Of a stretch of 64,000 bases of DNA, positions 43,586 to 51,839 are shown piece after piece. The DNA lies in assembly GCF_024199925.1 (NCBI RefSeq), contig NZ_JANADR010000001.1:4708501-4772500 (forward strand). The letters are read 5' to 3'. This DNA is from Bradyrhizobium sp. CCGUVB1N3 (GTDB lineage Bacteria > Pseudomonadota > Alphaproteobacteria > Rhizobiales > Xanthobacteraceae). Under the pieces are notes generated by a model. It searched no databases. It had not been told where the DNA came from and saw nothing but the letters and a program-made list of their open reading frames with translations. The translations under genes and the position numbers were made by a program. Every line of letters starts with the position of its first letter. Position 1 is the first letter of the stretch.

Positions 43586-44101
43586 TCAGATGAACTTGGC
43601 CTTGTCGATCTCGAGGCCATTGGCCTCGCAGTATCGCGTGTAGTGTTCGATGAACCAGAACACGTCGGCGGTGAAGTCGTGCTTGCCGTCGTCGTCGTAG
43701 AATTCGATCGACCCGTTGATCCAGAAGACGGCCTTCATGCCATTCGGATCGTCGGAGTAAAGCGTGTGCGCGGCACCGGGGAGTTCGTAAACGAAGTCGC
43801 CCGCACGAGCCGTCCAGTCATACTCGTAATAGGCCCACGACCCTTCGAGCGTGACCGCCGATACGAAGCCGCGGTGCTTGTGCGTGCCGATGCGCCCGCC
43901 ACCCTTGACCCAGAGGATATTGGCGACGGAATTGGCACGCACGTCGAAACAGAAATGCTTGATCGCCGCGGCTTCGCCAAACGGCACCCAAGGATTTGTC
44001 TTGTCGTCTCCGGAGATGTGAGCACCATCGCAAGCGAATTTGCGAATGGCGGCCTCGTAGGATTCTTCCGGAAGCTTGACGATCCCCGGTCGCGTATTCA
44101 T
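43586..44101 (-). CDS. Cupin, 2,4'-dihydroxyacetophenone dioxygenase-like
   Basis: 171 residues. A single cupin barrel with metal-ligand candidates in GGRIGTHKHRGFVSAVTLEGSW (H-x-H) and LPGAAHTLYSDDPNG. The sequence WVPFGEAAAIKHFCFDVRANSVANILWVKGG and the C-terminus IEFYDDDGKHDFTADVFWFIEHYTRYCEANGL are those of proteins usually annotated as dihydroxyacetophenone dioxygenase family. That enzyme splits the side chain of hydroxylated acetophenones; this gene's substrate is unproven. First gene of the importer operon, with GGGGGG as ribosome-binding site and a perfect TTGACA box upstream. Confidence 0.8.
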   Translation of the reverse strand: MNTRPGIVKLPEESYEAAIRKFACDGAHISGDDKTNPWVPFGEAAAIKHFCFDVRANSVANILWVKGGGRIGTHKHRGFVSAVTLEGSWAYYEYDWTARAGDFVYELPGAAHTLYSDDPNGMKAVFWINGSIEFYDDDGKHDFTADVFWFIEHYTRYCEANGLEIDKAKFI

Positions 44102-44137
44102 TGCGGCGTCCCCCCGGACATGGCTGTTTGTCGGGAC

Positions 44138-44165
44138 GCTAGAGTTCCAGAAAAAATGGTGTCAA
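44138..44165 (-). promoter_or_regulatory. Candidate sigma-70 promoter of the cupin/GMC/Liv operon
   Basis: On the minus strand a perfect TTGACA (44160-44165) is followed after 16 bp by TCTAGC, a poor -10 (3 of 6). Transcription would begin near 44131, giving a leader of about 30 nt. No -24/-12 pair is found in this intergenic region, which fits a regulator lacking the sigma-54 contact loop. The weak -10 suggests dependence on an activator. Confidence 0.4.
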
Positions 44166-44292
44166 ACGTTTTTGGCCTGGCGCGACTTTTGGGGATACCT
44201 GACAACATCCTATCTAATTGATAATATACTAGTTTTTATGAAATTACATTCTCGTCGGCCGTAACCAGCTCCGATCATCGACGTTACAAAAA

Positions 44293-44330
44293 TTGACAAT
44301 TTGATCGATCTGGATTGATGATTTGATCAA
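44293..44330. promoter_or_regulatory. Two UAS-like palindromes (XylR/DmpR type)
   Basis: TTGATGATTTGATCAA at 44315-44330 matches the XylR/DmpR upstream activating consensus TTGATCAATTGATCAA at 14 of 16 positions. TTGACAATTTGATCGA at 44293-44308 matches at 12 of 16. They are 22 bp apart (about two turns), 40 bp before the regulator start and about 130 bp before the cupin promoter. A possible plus-strand promoter (TTGACA 44293, GATGAT 44317) overlaps them, so autoregulation is possible. The consensus is quoted from memory. Confidence 0.6.
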
Positions 44331-44369
44331 CAATCAACCGACCAGATCGGGCCGGACTCGGAGGATGCC

Positions 44370-45977
44370 TTGCAGATCAATGCCGGCCAAGAGCCACTGC
44401 TCGACCGCGGTGGCCGCCCAACTCTCCGAGAACTGCTGCGCGATCTTGTGTTCAGCCCCGGCAGCGGAAGTATCCGTCTCAACAAGGAAAGGCTGGTCCT
44501 GCAACGCGCCAGCCAGATGAGCCGGCTACGCAATCAACTGGTGGAACGATACGGTCGCGACGAGGCATTCGTGATGATGACGCGTCTTGGCTTCGTTGCG
44601 GGCCGCGAAGACGCCGACTTCGTCCGGAGGTCCTGGCCGGGGCTCGATCCGGGCGATGCCTTCACGGCAGGAACCCGCCTGCACATGCTTTGTGGCTGCG
44701 TCAATCTGAAAACCATTCACAACGACTTCGATATCCGAAGGGGCCGGTTCTCGGGAGAGTTTCTCTGGCGCAGTAGCGCCGAGGCGATGGACTATTCGCG
44801 CGACCACGGCAATTCCGCCGAGCCGGTGTGCTGGTCGCAGGTCGGATATGCCTCGGGTTACGCTACGCACTGCCTTGGCAAACTTATCGTCTACAAGGAG
44901 CTCGAATGTCTCGGCATGGGCCAGGGCCATTGCCGCGTCATGGGAAAGCCGGCGGAGGTCTGGGGCGAGAGTGACGAACTCGTCCGGCTCTATCGCAACG
45001 AGATCTTGAAGGCGGAGCCGGCGACGCCTGGGCTTAAGCGAACCGTCTCGCGGCAAAGCGACGATGATCCTGTCTCAAGTCTCATGCTCGCTCCTATTCG
45101 CGAACGAATCGAAAAGGTGGCGCGCTTTGATGTTCCTGTCCTGATCCTGGGCGAACCTGGCACAGGTAAGCGTACCGCCGCGCGGGCATGGAGCGAAGCG
45201 CGCTTCGGGGCGGACGGCGTGCTGGACATCGCGGCAGCGGACACGCTTGACGGCGACTCTCTCGATGCGCTGTTCGACCGCTCCGTTCTGCCGACCCGTG
45301 GGCGCCGCCCGCGCCGGTCGCAAAGACGCGTTGTCCTTACCGACATCGAACTCCTCGCCCCTGCACTGCAACGTCGGCTGGCGCGGCGCCTCGATGAAGG
45401 CGACTCCCGCGTCGCCGCGACAACGCGCCGAAGCCTGACGGAGCTGCGCGAAACGGCGCATTTCGATGACGGTCTACTCCATCGCCTTGCGGTGGCGCCG
45501 CTCGTGATGCCACCGCTGCGTACGCGCCATCGCGACATCCCAATGCTCGCAAAGGCGCTGCTGCAACGAGCCGCCCGGCGCCATGGCGCAAATGAGCCGA
45601 TCCTCACCTCCGAAGCGGTCGCACTTCTCACTGCGCTGGAGTTGCGTGGCAACGTCACCGAGCTGGAAACGATAGTCACAGCCGCGCTTATCACGGTCGC
45701 TTCGGGCGACGGCACGTTCCGGATTGAGCGCCCCTGTGTCGAGGTCATCCTAGACGAACTTCAGCGAAAGGCGCAAAGTTCCGGTCGTTCCGGCCTGGAG
45801 CAGGATTGTGCCGAAGATCCCATTACGCTGGAAAGCCTCAACCAGCGAATGTATGACGAAGCCATGGGGCGATGTAATGGCAACGTAGCTGCTGCGGCAC
45901 GCCTGCTAGGTCTATCGCGCGCTCAGCTCGCGTACCGGCTTCGACTGAGACGGACCCCGAGCGCATATCCCAAATAG
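44370..45977 (+). CDS. XylR-like regulator lacking the GAFTGA loop
   Basis: 535 residues from TTG at 44370, with GGAGG at 44360-44364 and a 5-nt spacer; the nearby ATG is out of frame. XylR_N (about 18-115) and V4R (about 125-195, GYASGYATHCLGKLIVYKELECLGMGQGHC) are intact and parallel the 34.7 kb activator. The AAA+ part has a Walker A (GEPGTGKR, 261-268) but no GAFTGA. The segment where it should lie reads ARFGADGVLDIAAADTLDG, and Walker B is degenerate (VVLTDIE). The Fis-type HTH is retained (GNVAAAARLLGLSRAQLAYRLRLRR). It probably acts without sigma-54. Divergent from the cupin/GMC/Liv operon. Confidence 0.85.
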   Translation: MQINAGQEPLLDRGGRPTLRELLRDLVFSPGSGSIRLNKERLVLQRASQMSRLRNQLVERYGRDEAFVMMTRLGFVAGREDADFVRRSWPGLDPGDAFTAGTRLHMLCGCVNLKTIHNDFDIRRGRFSGEFLWRSSAEAMDYSRDHGNSAEPVCWSQVGYASGYATHCLGKLIVYKELECLGMGQGHCRVMGKPAEVWGESDELVRLYRNEILKAEPATPGLKRTVSRQSDDDPVSSLMLAPIRERIEKVARFDVPVLILGEPGTGKRTAARAWSEARFGADGVLDIAAADTLDGDSLDALFDRSVLPTRGRRPRRSQRRVVLTDIELLAPALQRRLARRLDEGDSRVAATTRRSLTELRETAHFDDGLLHRLAVAPLVMPPLRTRHRDIPMLAKALLQRAARRHGANEPILTSEAVALLTALELRGNVTELETIVTAALITVASGDGTFRIERPCVEVILDELQRKAQSSGRSGLEQDCAEDPITLESLNQRMYDEAMGRCNGNVAAAARLLGLSRAQLAYRLRLRRTPSAYPK

Positions 45978-46054
45978 ATCGGTTGCAGTTGGATGATCGC
46001 CGCCGACAGTCCACGGGCAGCGCCACACACTGCCTTTATCCGGCGATGAAGTTC

Positions 46055-46528
46055 TCACCACTCCGCGTCCTCATCCGCGGGCAACAGGACGACTGAATTC
46101 TCATACACGCCGACCGACTTGATTGCGTCGCAAGCGTTAGCCGGCGTGAAGAGGGGCACCGAACTCATCCACGAAACGAAGGATCGGAGCCAAGGTAGTG
46201 CGAACCAAACCATCGCCGCCATCTGCAGCGCTAGGTTGAGACCGAACGCGACTTGATAGGCCATGATGGGTCTGTGGCCATCGTTCATGGACCATTGGTC
46301 CAGCCATGGCGACGCCCACAATCCCTGCAGAGATCAAGCCGACCCAACGCAAATCGCCGACAACGGGGCAATGCGCCAGAAACGCTTATCGTTGAAAACG
46401 GAGCTAAGGGTGGCGGGCATTGACGATGTCGATGGGACAATGACCCGTTCGGGAACCACGACATAGATGAGAATGGCTGTGGCAGCGGTCGCAGCCGCCA
46501 GGATCTCGAAGAGCTGCCTCCAGTCCAT
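46055..46528 (-). pseudogene. MFS transporter remnant
   Basis: Three minus-strand frames carry successive pieces of one membrane protein: ATAATAILIYVVVPERVIV with FNDKRFWRIAPLSAICVGSA, then WVGLISAGIVGVAMAGPM, then MAYQVAFGLNLALQMAAMVWFALPWL. Together these resemble the C-terminal half of a major-facilitator protein with frameshifts and internal loss. There is no start or intact frame. It lies between the regulator and the recombinase remnant inside the putative island. Confidence 0.6.
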
Positions 46529-46563
46529 CCAGGCGAGTAGGTGCTCAGCGGGAGCCGTAGCGG

Positions 46564-47022
46564 TTGCCGCCCCCGGTGACCCAGCATGATCGGTCGGCGT
46601 CGATCGAGGCAGCTCGCTCCAAGATCAAACGGATAGAGCGCAAACTCGATACTCTGCTGAACTTGATCCTCAAAGGTGGCGCTGCCGATAAGATCAACAC
46701 GAAGATGGTTCAGCTTGAGAGCCGCAGGGCCGAACTCGAGCAAGCATCGGTTGACGCGGAAGAACCACGACCCCTGCTGCACCCCGAGATGGCGAGTTTC
46801 TATCGAGAACAGGTCAGCGCTCTGCATGGGGCGCTGAAGGCTGATACTGAGGCAACCCGGCTGAAAGCTGGAGAGGTCCTGCGTTCTCTCGTGAAGGAGA
46901 TCGTCCTCACACCCGGTGGCGGGGAACTGAAGATCGACGTCCGAGGTGACTGGCCGGAATCCTGGCGGTCGCTCTCAAAACGAAAACCCCAGCCACGAGG
47001 GCTGGGGTTTCGCAATTTGAGT

Positions 47023-47037
<15 letters not shown>
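46564..47037 (+). pseudogene. Serine site-specific recombinase, C-terminal remnant
   Basis: The open frame of 157 codons contains IEAARSKIKRIERKLDTLL, KMVQLESRRAELEQ and LRSLVKEIVLTPGGGELKIDVRGDW. This is the coiled-coil and C-terminal region of large serine recombinases (recombinase/zinc-ribbon family) that often sit beside tRNA genes in Bradyrhizobium islands. The catalytic resolvase domain and recombinase domain are absent. The frame runs through the tRNA terminator hairpin to a stop in the tRNA tail. It is probably what is left of the island's integrase. Confidence 0.65.
46984..47010 (-). terminator. Rho-independent terminator of the initiator tRNA
   Basis: AAACCCCAGCC (46984-46994) and GGCTGGGGTTT (47000-47010) form a perfect 11-bp stem with a 5-nt loop. 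Read on the minus strand it is followed by T residues, and it starts 13 nt past the tRNA 3' end. It is symmetric enough to work both ways. Confidence 0.8.
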
Positions 47038-47099
<62 letters not shown>

Positions 47100-47608
47100 T
47101 TAAGCTTTTGCAACGCCCCCGAAGACGACTTGAGACGGTGAATGCGGACCAGCGCGGGTGCGTGGCTTGCTTTCGCGTCCCAAAGACTTCCTTGGAAGGC
47201 AACCCCGGGGCAAAGCCCGTCGGGTGCGAGGGCTATGTATCAACCGCGAGGCGCTTTGGAAAGGCCCGGAAGGACGTTTTTTTCGACTTTATGACAGGCA
47301 AAACGAGCTGGTAACGGGCCGAAAAAGCCAGCACTTGCCATAAGTTCCGCAAAGCGCCAGCCTGCGGCAACAAACATGACGGGGAAACGCCATGTCAACC
47401 AGCCGATCGGCGGCGCTGGCGCCTATCGCGGCGAATCGGGCTTTAGGACCTTCAGCAAGCTGATGTCGGCACCGTCATTCCCAGGCGACTCGGAGAAGCG
47501 AGCCCGGAATCCATCTCGCCACCAATGATGCGGATGAATGGATTGCGGGCCCGCGCTACGCGCGCCCCGGAATGACGAGAAGAAAGAAAACTGCAGGGGG
47601 AAACAACG
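47100..47608. other. Gene-free stretch upstream of GMC oxidoreductase, with a palindromic repeat
   Basis: No gene is supported from 47100 to 47473. The tRNA promoter should lie within the first 60 bp. At 47474-47576 is an interspersed element with outer arms GTCATTCC and GGAATGAC and an internal GGGCCCGCGC, of the type repeated at 49238-49380 and 61715-61814. The GMC ribosome-binding site (AGGGGG) follows. Confidence 0.5.
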
Positions 47609-49213
47609 GTGACTGAGACATTCGACTTCGTGGTGATCGGCGCGGGCTCGGGCGGCTGCGCGGTGGCGGGACGGCTGTCGGAGGATGCGCAAACCTCGGT
47701 CGCGCTGCTCGATGCCGGCGGCAGGTGCGACAATTGGGTCGTCACCACGCCGGGCGCGCTGGTGCTGATGGTGGCGGGCACCGTCAACAACTGGGCCTTC
47801 AACACCGTGCCACAGAAAGGACTCAACGGCCGCATCGGCTATCAACCGCGCGGCAAGGGCCTCGGCGGCTCCTCCGCGATCAACGCCATGGTCTATATCC
47901 GCGGCCATCGCTGGGATTACGACCACTGGGCCTCGCTCGGCAACGCGGGCTGGGCGTATGCCGACGTGCTGCCCTACTTCAAGCGCTCGGAAGACAACGC
48001 CGATTTCGGCGACGAGTATCACGGCAAGGGCGGCCCGCTCGCGGTCAACCGGTTGCGCTCCGGCAATCCGGTCCAGCAGACCTTCTTGCAGGCCGCGCAG
48101 GAAGCACAATTCCGCATCCGCGAGGATTTCAACGCCGAGGACCATGAAGGCCTCGGCATCTACCAGGTGACGCAGAAGAACGGCGAGCGCTGGAGCGCCG
48201 CGCGCGCCTACGTCCATCCGCACATGAACAGGCGCGCGAATTTGCGCGTCGAGACACAGGCGCATGCCACACGGATCCTGTTCGAAGGCAAGCGCGCGGT
48301 CGGTGTCGAATACCGGCAAGGCAAGGAGTTGAAACAGCTCCGCGCACGACGCGAGGTGATCTTGGCCGCCGGCGCCTTCCAGTCGCCGCACCTGCTCATG
48401 CTGTCAGGCGTCGGCGATGCAGCGAGCCTAAGCAAGCACGGCATCGCGAACGTGCATCATTTGCCGAGCGTCGGCCAAAACCTTCAGGATCATCCTGACT
48501 TCATCTTCGGCTACACGTCCGACAACCCGAATTTTGCCGGCATCTCGCTGAAGGGCATGCCGCGCCTGATCCGCGCCATCCTGCAATACCGGAAAGAGCG
48601 ACGCGGCCCCCTCACCTCCAACTTCGCCGAATGCGGCGGCTTCCTGAAGACACGGCCCGATCTCGACATTCCCGACATCCAGCTGCATTTCGGCATGGCC
48701 ATGGTCGACGACCACGGCCGCAAGCGCCATGCTGGCACCGGCTTCTCCTGCCATGTCTGCCTGCTCAGGCCGAAGAGCCGCGGCAGCGTGACGCTCGCAA
48801 GCAGCGATGCGATGCAGGCGCCGCTGATCGATCCGAATTTTCTCGGCGAAGAGGAGGATCTCGAGGCCATGGTCGCGGGCTTCAAGACCACGCGGCGGCT
48901 GATGGAGGCGCCGGCGCTGCGCGCGCTTCAGCAGAAAGACGTCTTCACCGCCGACGTGCGCACCGACGACGACATCCGCAACATTTTGCGCGCTCGCGTC
49001 GATACGGTCTATCACCCCGTCGGGACCTGCAAGATGGGCATAGATGCGCTCGCCGTGGTCGATCCGAAGCTCAGGGTGCATGGCCTCGAAGCCCTGCGCG
49101 TCGTCGACGCCTCGATCATGCCGACCCTGATCGGCGGCAACACCAACGCGCCGACCATCATGATCGGCGAGAAGGCCGCGGATATGATCAAGGGGGAGAT
49201 GAGGGCGAGTTAA
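47609..49213 (+). CDS. GMC-family FAD oxidoreductase (choline dehydrogenase-like)
   Basis: 534 residues from GTG at 47609, with AGGGGG upstream. The FAD site is FDFVVIGAGSGGCAVAGRLSEDAQTSV. GMC signatures are PRGKGLGGSSAINAMVYIRGHRWDYDHW and LAAGAFQSPHLLMLSGVGDA, with active-site VYHPVGTCKMGIDALAVVDPKLRVHGLEALRVVDASIMPTLIGGNTNAPT. Such enzymes oxidise primary or secondary alcohols with FAD. It is about 60 residues shorter than its island paralogue at 41.8 kb. No co-directional neighbour is close, so it is probably monocistronic. Confidence 0.9.
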   Translation: MTETFDFVVIGAGSGGCAVAGRLSEDAQTSVALLDAGGRCDNWVVTTPGALVLMVAGTVNNWAFNTVPQKGLNGRIGYQPRGKGLGGSSAINAMVYIRGHRWDYDHWASLGNAGWAYADVLPYFKRSEDNADFGDEYHGKGGPLAVNRLRSGNPVQQTFLQAAQEAQFRIREDFNAEDHEGLGIYQVTQKNGERWSAARAYVHPHMNRRANLRVETQAHATRILFEGKRAVGVEYRQGKELKQLRARREVILAAGAFQSPHLLMLSGVGDAASLSKHGIANVHHLPSVGQNLQDHPDFIFGYTSDNPNFAGISLKGMPRLIRAILQYRKERRGPLTSNFAECGGFLKTRPDLDIPDIQLHFGMAMVDDHGRKRHAGTGFSCHVCLLRPKSRGSVTLASSDAMQAPLIDPNFLGEEEDLEAMVAGFKTTRRLMEAPALRALQQKDVFTADVRTDDDIRNILRARVDTVYHPVGTCKMGIDALAVVDPKLRVHGLEALRVVDASIMPTLIGGNTNAPTIMIGEKAADMIKGEMRAS

Positions 49214-49237
49214 AGCGACGCGACCGCAAATTCCGTG

Positions 49238-49380
49238 TCGTCCCGGGGCGCGCGAAGCGCGAGCCCGGGACCCATAACCACAGGGAGTATTTGTGGCGCG
49301 AGATGGTGGTTACCAGTCTTCGCCAAACAAGATCCTGTGGTTAGATCCCGGATCTGCGCTCCGCTTGTCCGGGACGACGA
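49238..49380. repeat. Palindromic intergenic repeat
   Basis: Outer arms TCGTCCCGG and CCGGGACGACGA bracket inner GGGATC/GATCC-like words. It lies between convergent genes and could also terminate both. It belongs to the class of large imperfect palindromes found throughout 47-63 kb. Confidence 0.7.
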
Positions 49381-49386
49381 GATGGA

Positions 49387-50148
49387 TCAACTCAGCAAGA
49401 ACCCGCCATCAACCGTCACCACGCTGCCCGTCATGTAGCGCGACGCGTTTGATGCCAGCAGCAGGATCGCGCCGTCGAGATCGGACTCGGCGCCGATGCG
49501 GCGCTGCGGGATACGTTTTGTCAATCGTTCCCCCGCAGGCGTCGACCAGAAATCGTGGTTCATCTCGGTGTCGATATAGCCGGGCGCCAGCGCGTTGACG
49601 CGGATGTCGTTGCCCGCAAGCTCCAGCGCCATCGCCCTCGTCGCCTGGATCATGCCGGCCTTGGAAATCGCGTAAGGCGAGACCGCCTTCAACACGCCGG
49701 TGCCGAGCACGGAGGCGATGTTGACGATGTTGCCTGACTGCTTGCGTGCGATCATTCGTCGCGCCAGCTCGGTTGCGAGGAAATAGGCGCCCTTGAGATT
49801 GGCGCCGACCACGGCGTCCCAGTCCGCTTCGGTCTGCTCGGTCGCGAGCTTCTCGATCGCAATCCCCGCATTGTTGATCAGCACGGTGATGGGACCGAGC
49901 GCCGCCTCCGCGGCATCGACCGAGTTCACGATCGACGCAGTATCGGTAACGTCGAGCGCGATCGCCGCGGCGCGGCCTCCCCTGCCGCGAATCTCGTCCT
50001 CGAGGGCCTTGAGCTTGTTCGTCTGGCGCGCGGCGAGCGCGATGGCGGCGCCGTGCGCGGCGAGCACGCGCGCAAACTGGCGCCCCAGGCCCTGGCTCGC
50101 GCCGGTAATGAGGATGGTTTCTTTACTGACGTCGAATACGTCTGACAT
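49387..50148 (-). CDS. Short-chain dehydrogenase/reductase (classical SDR)
   Basis: 253 residues from ATG at 50148 (MSDVFDVSKETILITGASQGLG). The cofactor motif is TGASQGLG, then LDVTD and NNAGIA. The catalytic Ser is in NIASVLG and the Tyr/Lys in SPYAISKAG (YxxxK). The C-terminus has NALAPGYIDTEMN and TGSVVTVDGGFLLS. It is a complete NAD(P)-dependent oxidoreductase; the substrate cannot be told. The longer frame to 50178 adds nothing conserved. Confidence 0.9.
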   Translation of the reverse strand: MSDVFDVSKETILITGASQGLGRQFARVLAAHGAAIALAARQTNKLKALEDEIRGRGGRAAAIALDVTDTASIVNSVDAAEAALGPITVLINNAGIAIEKLATEQTEADWDAVVGANLKGAYFLATELARRMIARKQSGNIVNIASVLGTGVLKAVSPYAISKAGMIQATRAMALELAGNDIRVNALAPGYIDTEMNHDFWSTPAGERLTKRIPQRRIGAESDLDGAILLLASNASRYMTGSVVTVDGGFLLS

Positions 50149-50258
50149 GGCGAAGGTCCCAGGGTGTGCCCCCCGCATAGATACAGACGATTTTAGCGAT
50201 CTGAAACCGGAATGATGGGTTCGCCGTTCACTCGTTCCATGCAGGCAGGGCGCAGCTC

Positions 50259-50771
50259 ATGAACAGTTTCGATCTCGCAGTCTATGCAGCGCTGGCCGTG
50301 GCGATAGGCTTCGGCTTCAGGACCGGCTTGCTGCGCAGCGCGATGACCATCCTCGCCTATCTTCTGGCTGCACCTATCTCCGTCTGGCTGATGTCGCTGA
50401 TCGCACCCCACGTGGTCAGTGAGACCACCTCGCCTTTGCTTCAGGGCTGGGTGTTGTTCTTCGGCGTTTTCGTCGTAACCGGCATGGCGCTTGGACATCT
50501 CGGCCGCGCCGCGCTGGACGATGCGGTCGGCGAAGCCGGGCTCGGAGACCGCATAGGCGGCGCAGCGCTCGGAGCCGTGCGGGTCGGCCTCGTCGCGACA
50601 ACGCTGGTCCTGGTCTTCGATCAATTGGTGCCCGCCAACCGACAGCCTCCGTTCCTCGTCGGGTCGCAATTGCGCCCGCTGTTCTCCGCTGCCGGACAGA
50701 TGGGATTCAAGTCCCTGCCGCCTGAAGCCGCGGCCGCCATCGATCGTATCAAGAGGGAGCGGCCGATCTGA
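50259..50771 (+). CDS. CvpA-family membrane protein
   Basis: 170 residues with four predicted membrane helices: LAVYAALAVAIGFGFRTGLL, AMTILAYLLAAPISVWLMSLI, LLQGWVLFFGVFVVTGMALG and IGGAALGAVRVGLVATTLVLVF. The spacing and the loop HLGRAALDDAVGEAGLGDRIGGAALGAVR are those of the CvpA (colicin V production) family, which is linked to envelope integrity in other bacteria. The ATG at 50259 is preceded by AGGG. Stand-alone gene. Confidence 0.8.
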   Translation: MNSFDLAVYAALAVAIGFGFRTGLLRSAMTILAYLLAAPISVWLMSLIAPHVVSETTSPLLQGWVLFFGVFVVTGMALGHLGRAALDDAVGEAGLGDRIGGAALGAVRVGLVATTLVLVFDQLVPANRQPPFLVGSQLRPLFSAAGQMGFKSLPPEAAAAIDRIKRERPI

Positions 50772-50893
50772 CACAGCGTGACCTTCTTGCGCGGGCGCGC
50801 CATGCATTTTGGCAACAGCCCGTCTCTTATCAACGGGAGTGAGGTTGGCTACAGTGGCGCCTCCAAACCTGCCTGACATTACGGAGTGAAACA

Positions 50894-51676
50894 GTGGATC
50901 TTGGGATCAAAGGTCGCCGCGCCATCGTCTGCGCATCCAGCAAGGGCCTGGGGCGCGCCTGCGCCATGGCGCTCGCCAATGAGGGCGTGCATGTCACGCT
51001 GACCGCGCGCGGCGCGGACGCGCTGAAGACGACGGCCGAGGAGATCCGGAAGGCCCATCCGGACGTGACGGTCACCGAGATCGTCGGCGACATCACGACG
51101 CCGGCAGGGCGCGAGGCCGTGCTGAAGGCCTGCCCCGATCCGGACATCCTGATCAACAATGCCGGCGGCCCGCCGCCCGGCGATTTCCGCAACTGGACCC
51201 GCGACGACTGGATCAAGGCGATCGATGCCAACATGCTGACGCCGATCGAGCTGATCAAGGCGACGGTCGACGGCATGATGGCGCGCAAGTTCGGCCGCAT
51301 CGTCAACATCACCTCGGCCGCCGTGAAGGCGCCGATCGACATCCTGGGCCTCTCCAACGGTGCGCGCGCCGGCCTCACCGGCTTCGTCGCCGGCCTCTCG
51401 CGCAAGACGGTAATCAACAACGTCACCATCAACGCGCTGCTGCCGGGACCATTCGAGACCGACCGTCTGACCGGCACGGCGAAGGCGGAAGCCGACAAGC
51501 GCGGCACCACGCCGGATCAGATTCTGGCCGAGCGCGCAAAACTCAATCCCGCCGGCCGCTTCGGCCAGCCCGACGAGTTCGGCTACGCCTGCGCCTTCCT
51601 GTGCGGCGCCAAGGCCGGCTTCATCACCGGGCAGAACATCTTGCTCGATGGCGGCGCGTTCCCGGGGACGCTGTAA
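50894..51676 (+). CDS. SDR-family protein with altered catalytic motif
   Basis: 260 residues from GTG at 50894, with GGAGTGA upstream. The cofactor-binding part is standard (AIVCASSKGLGRACAMAL, DITTPAGR, LINNAGGPPPGDF), and the end NALLPGPFETDR…TGQNILLDGGAFPGTL is SDR-like. At the active site the Ser is present (NITSAAV), but the expected YxxxK is replaced by SNGAR (ILGLSNGARAGL). It may use different chemistry or be non-catalytic. A subfamily with this replacement is often annotated as 3-oxoacyl-ACP reductase-like. Confidence 0.85.
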   Translation: MDLGIKGRRAIVCASSKGLGRACAMALANEGVHVTLTARGADALKTTAEEIRKAHPDVTVTEIVGDITTPAGREAVLKACPDPDILINNAGGPPPGDFRNWTRDDWIKAIDANMLTPIELIKATVDGMMARKFGRIVNITSAAVKAPIDILGLSNGARAGLTGFVAGLSRKTVINNVTINALLPGPFETDRLTGTAKAEADKRGTTPDQILAERAKLNPAGRFGQPDEFGYACAFLCGAKAGFITGQNILLDGGAFPGTL

Positions 51677-51839
51677 GCTCCTCTTCTCTCTCCCTGTTCT
51701 TACGGGGAGAGAGCTTCAATCATCACAGTGGCTCCCTCCCAGGGTCCCCCGATAACGCCGCATCGCACCGGATGATGCATTGCGACGGCTGGGGGAAACA
51801 CGCAATGTCCGCCGCAACCAGAACAAGAGGACGCGGGAG

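Noticed and set aside
46285..46827. 180-codon minus-strand frame spanning the recombinase remnant
   Set aside because: The sense strand carries recombinase-like coiled-coil text; this frame is its shadow fused to part of the MFS remnant.
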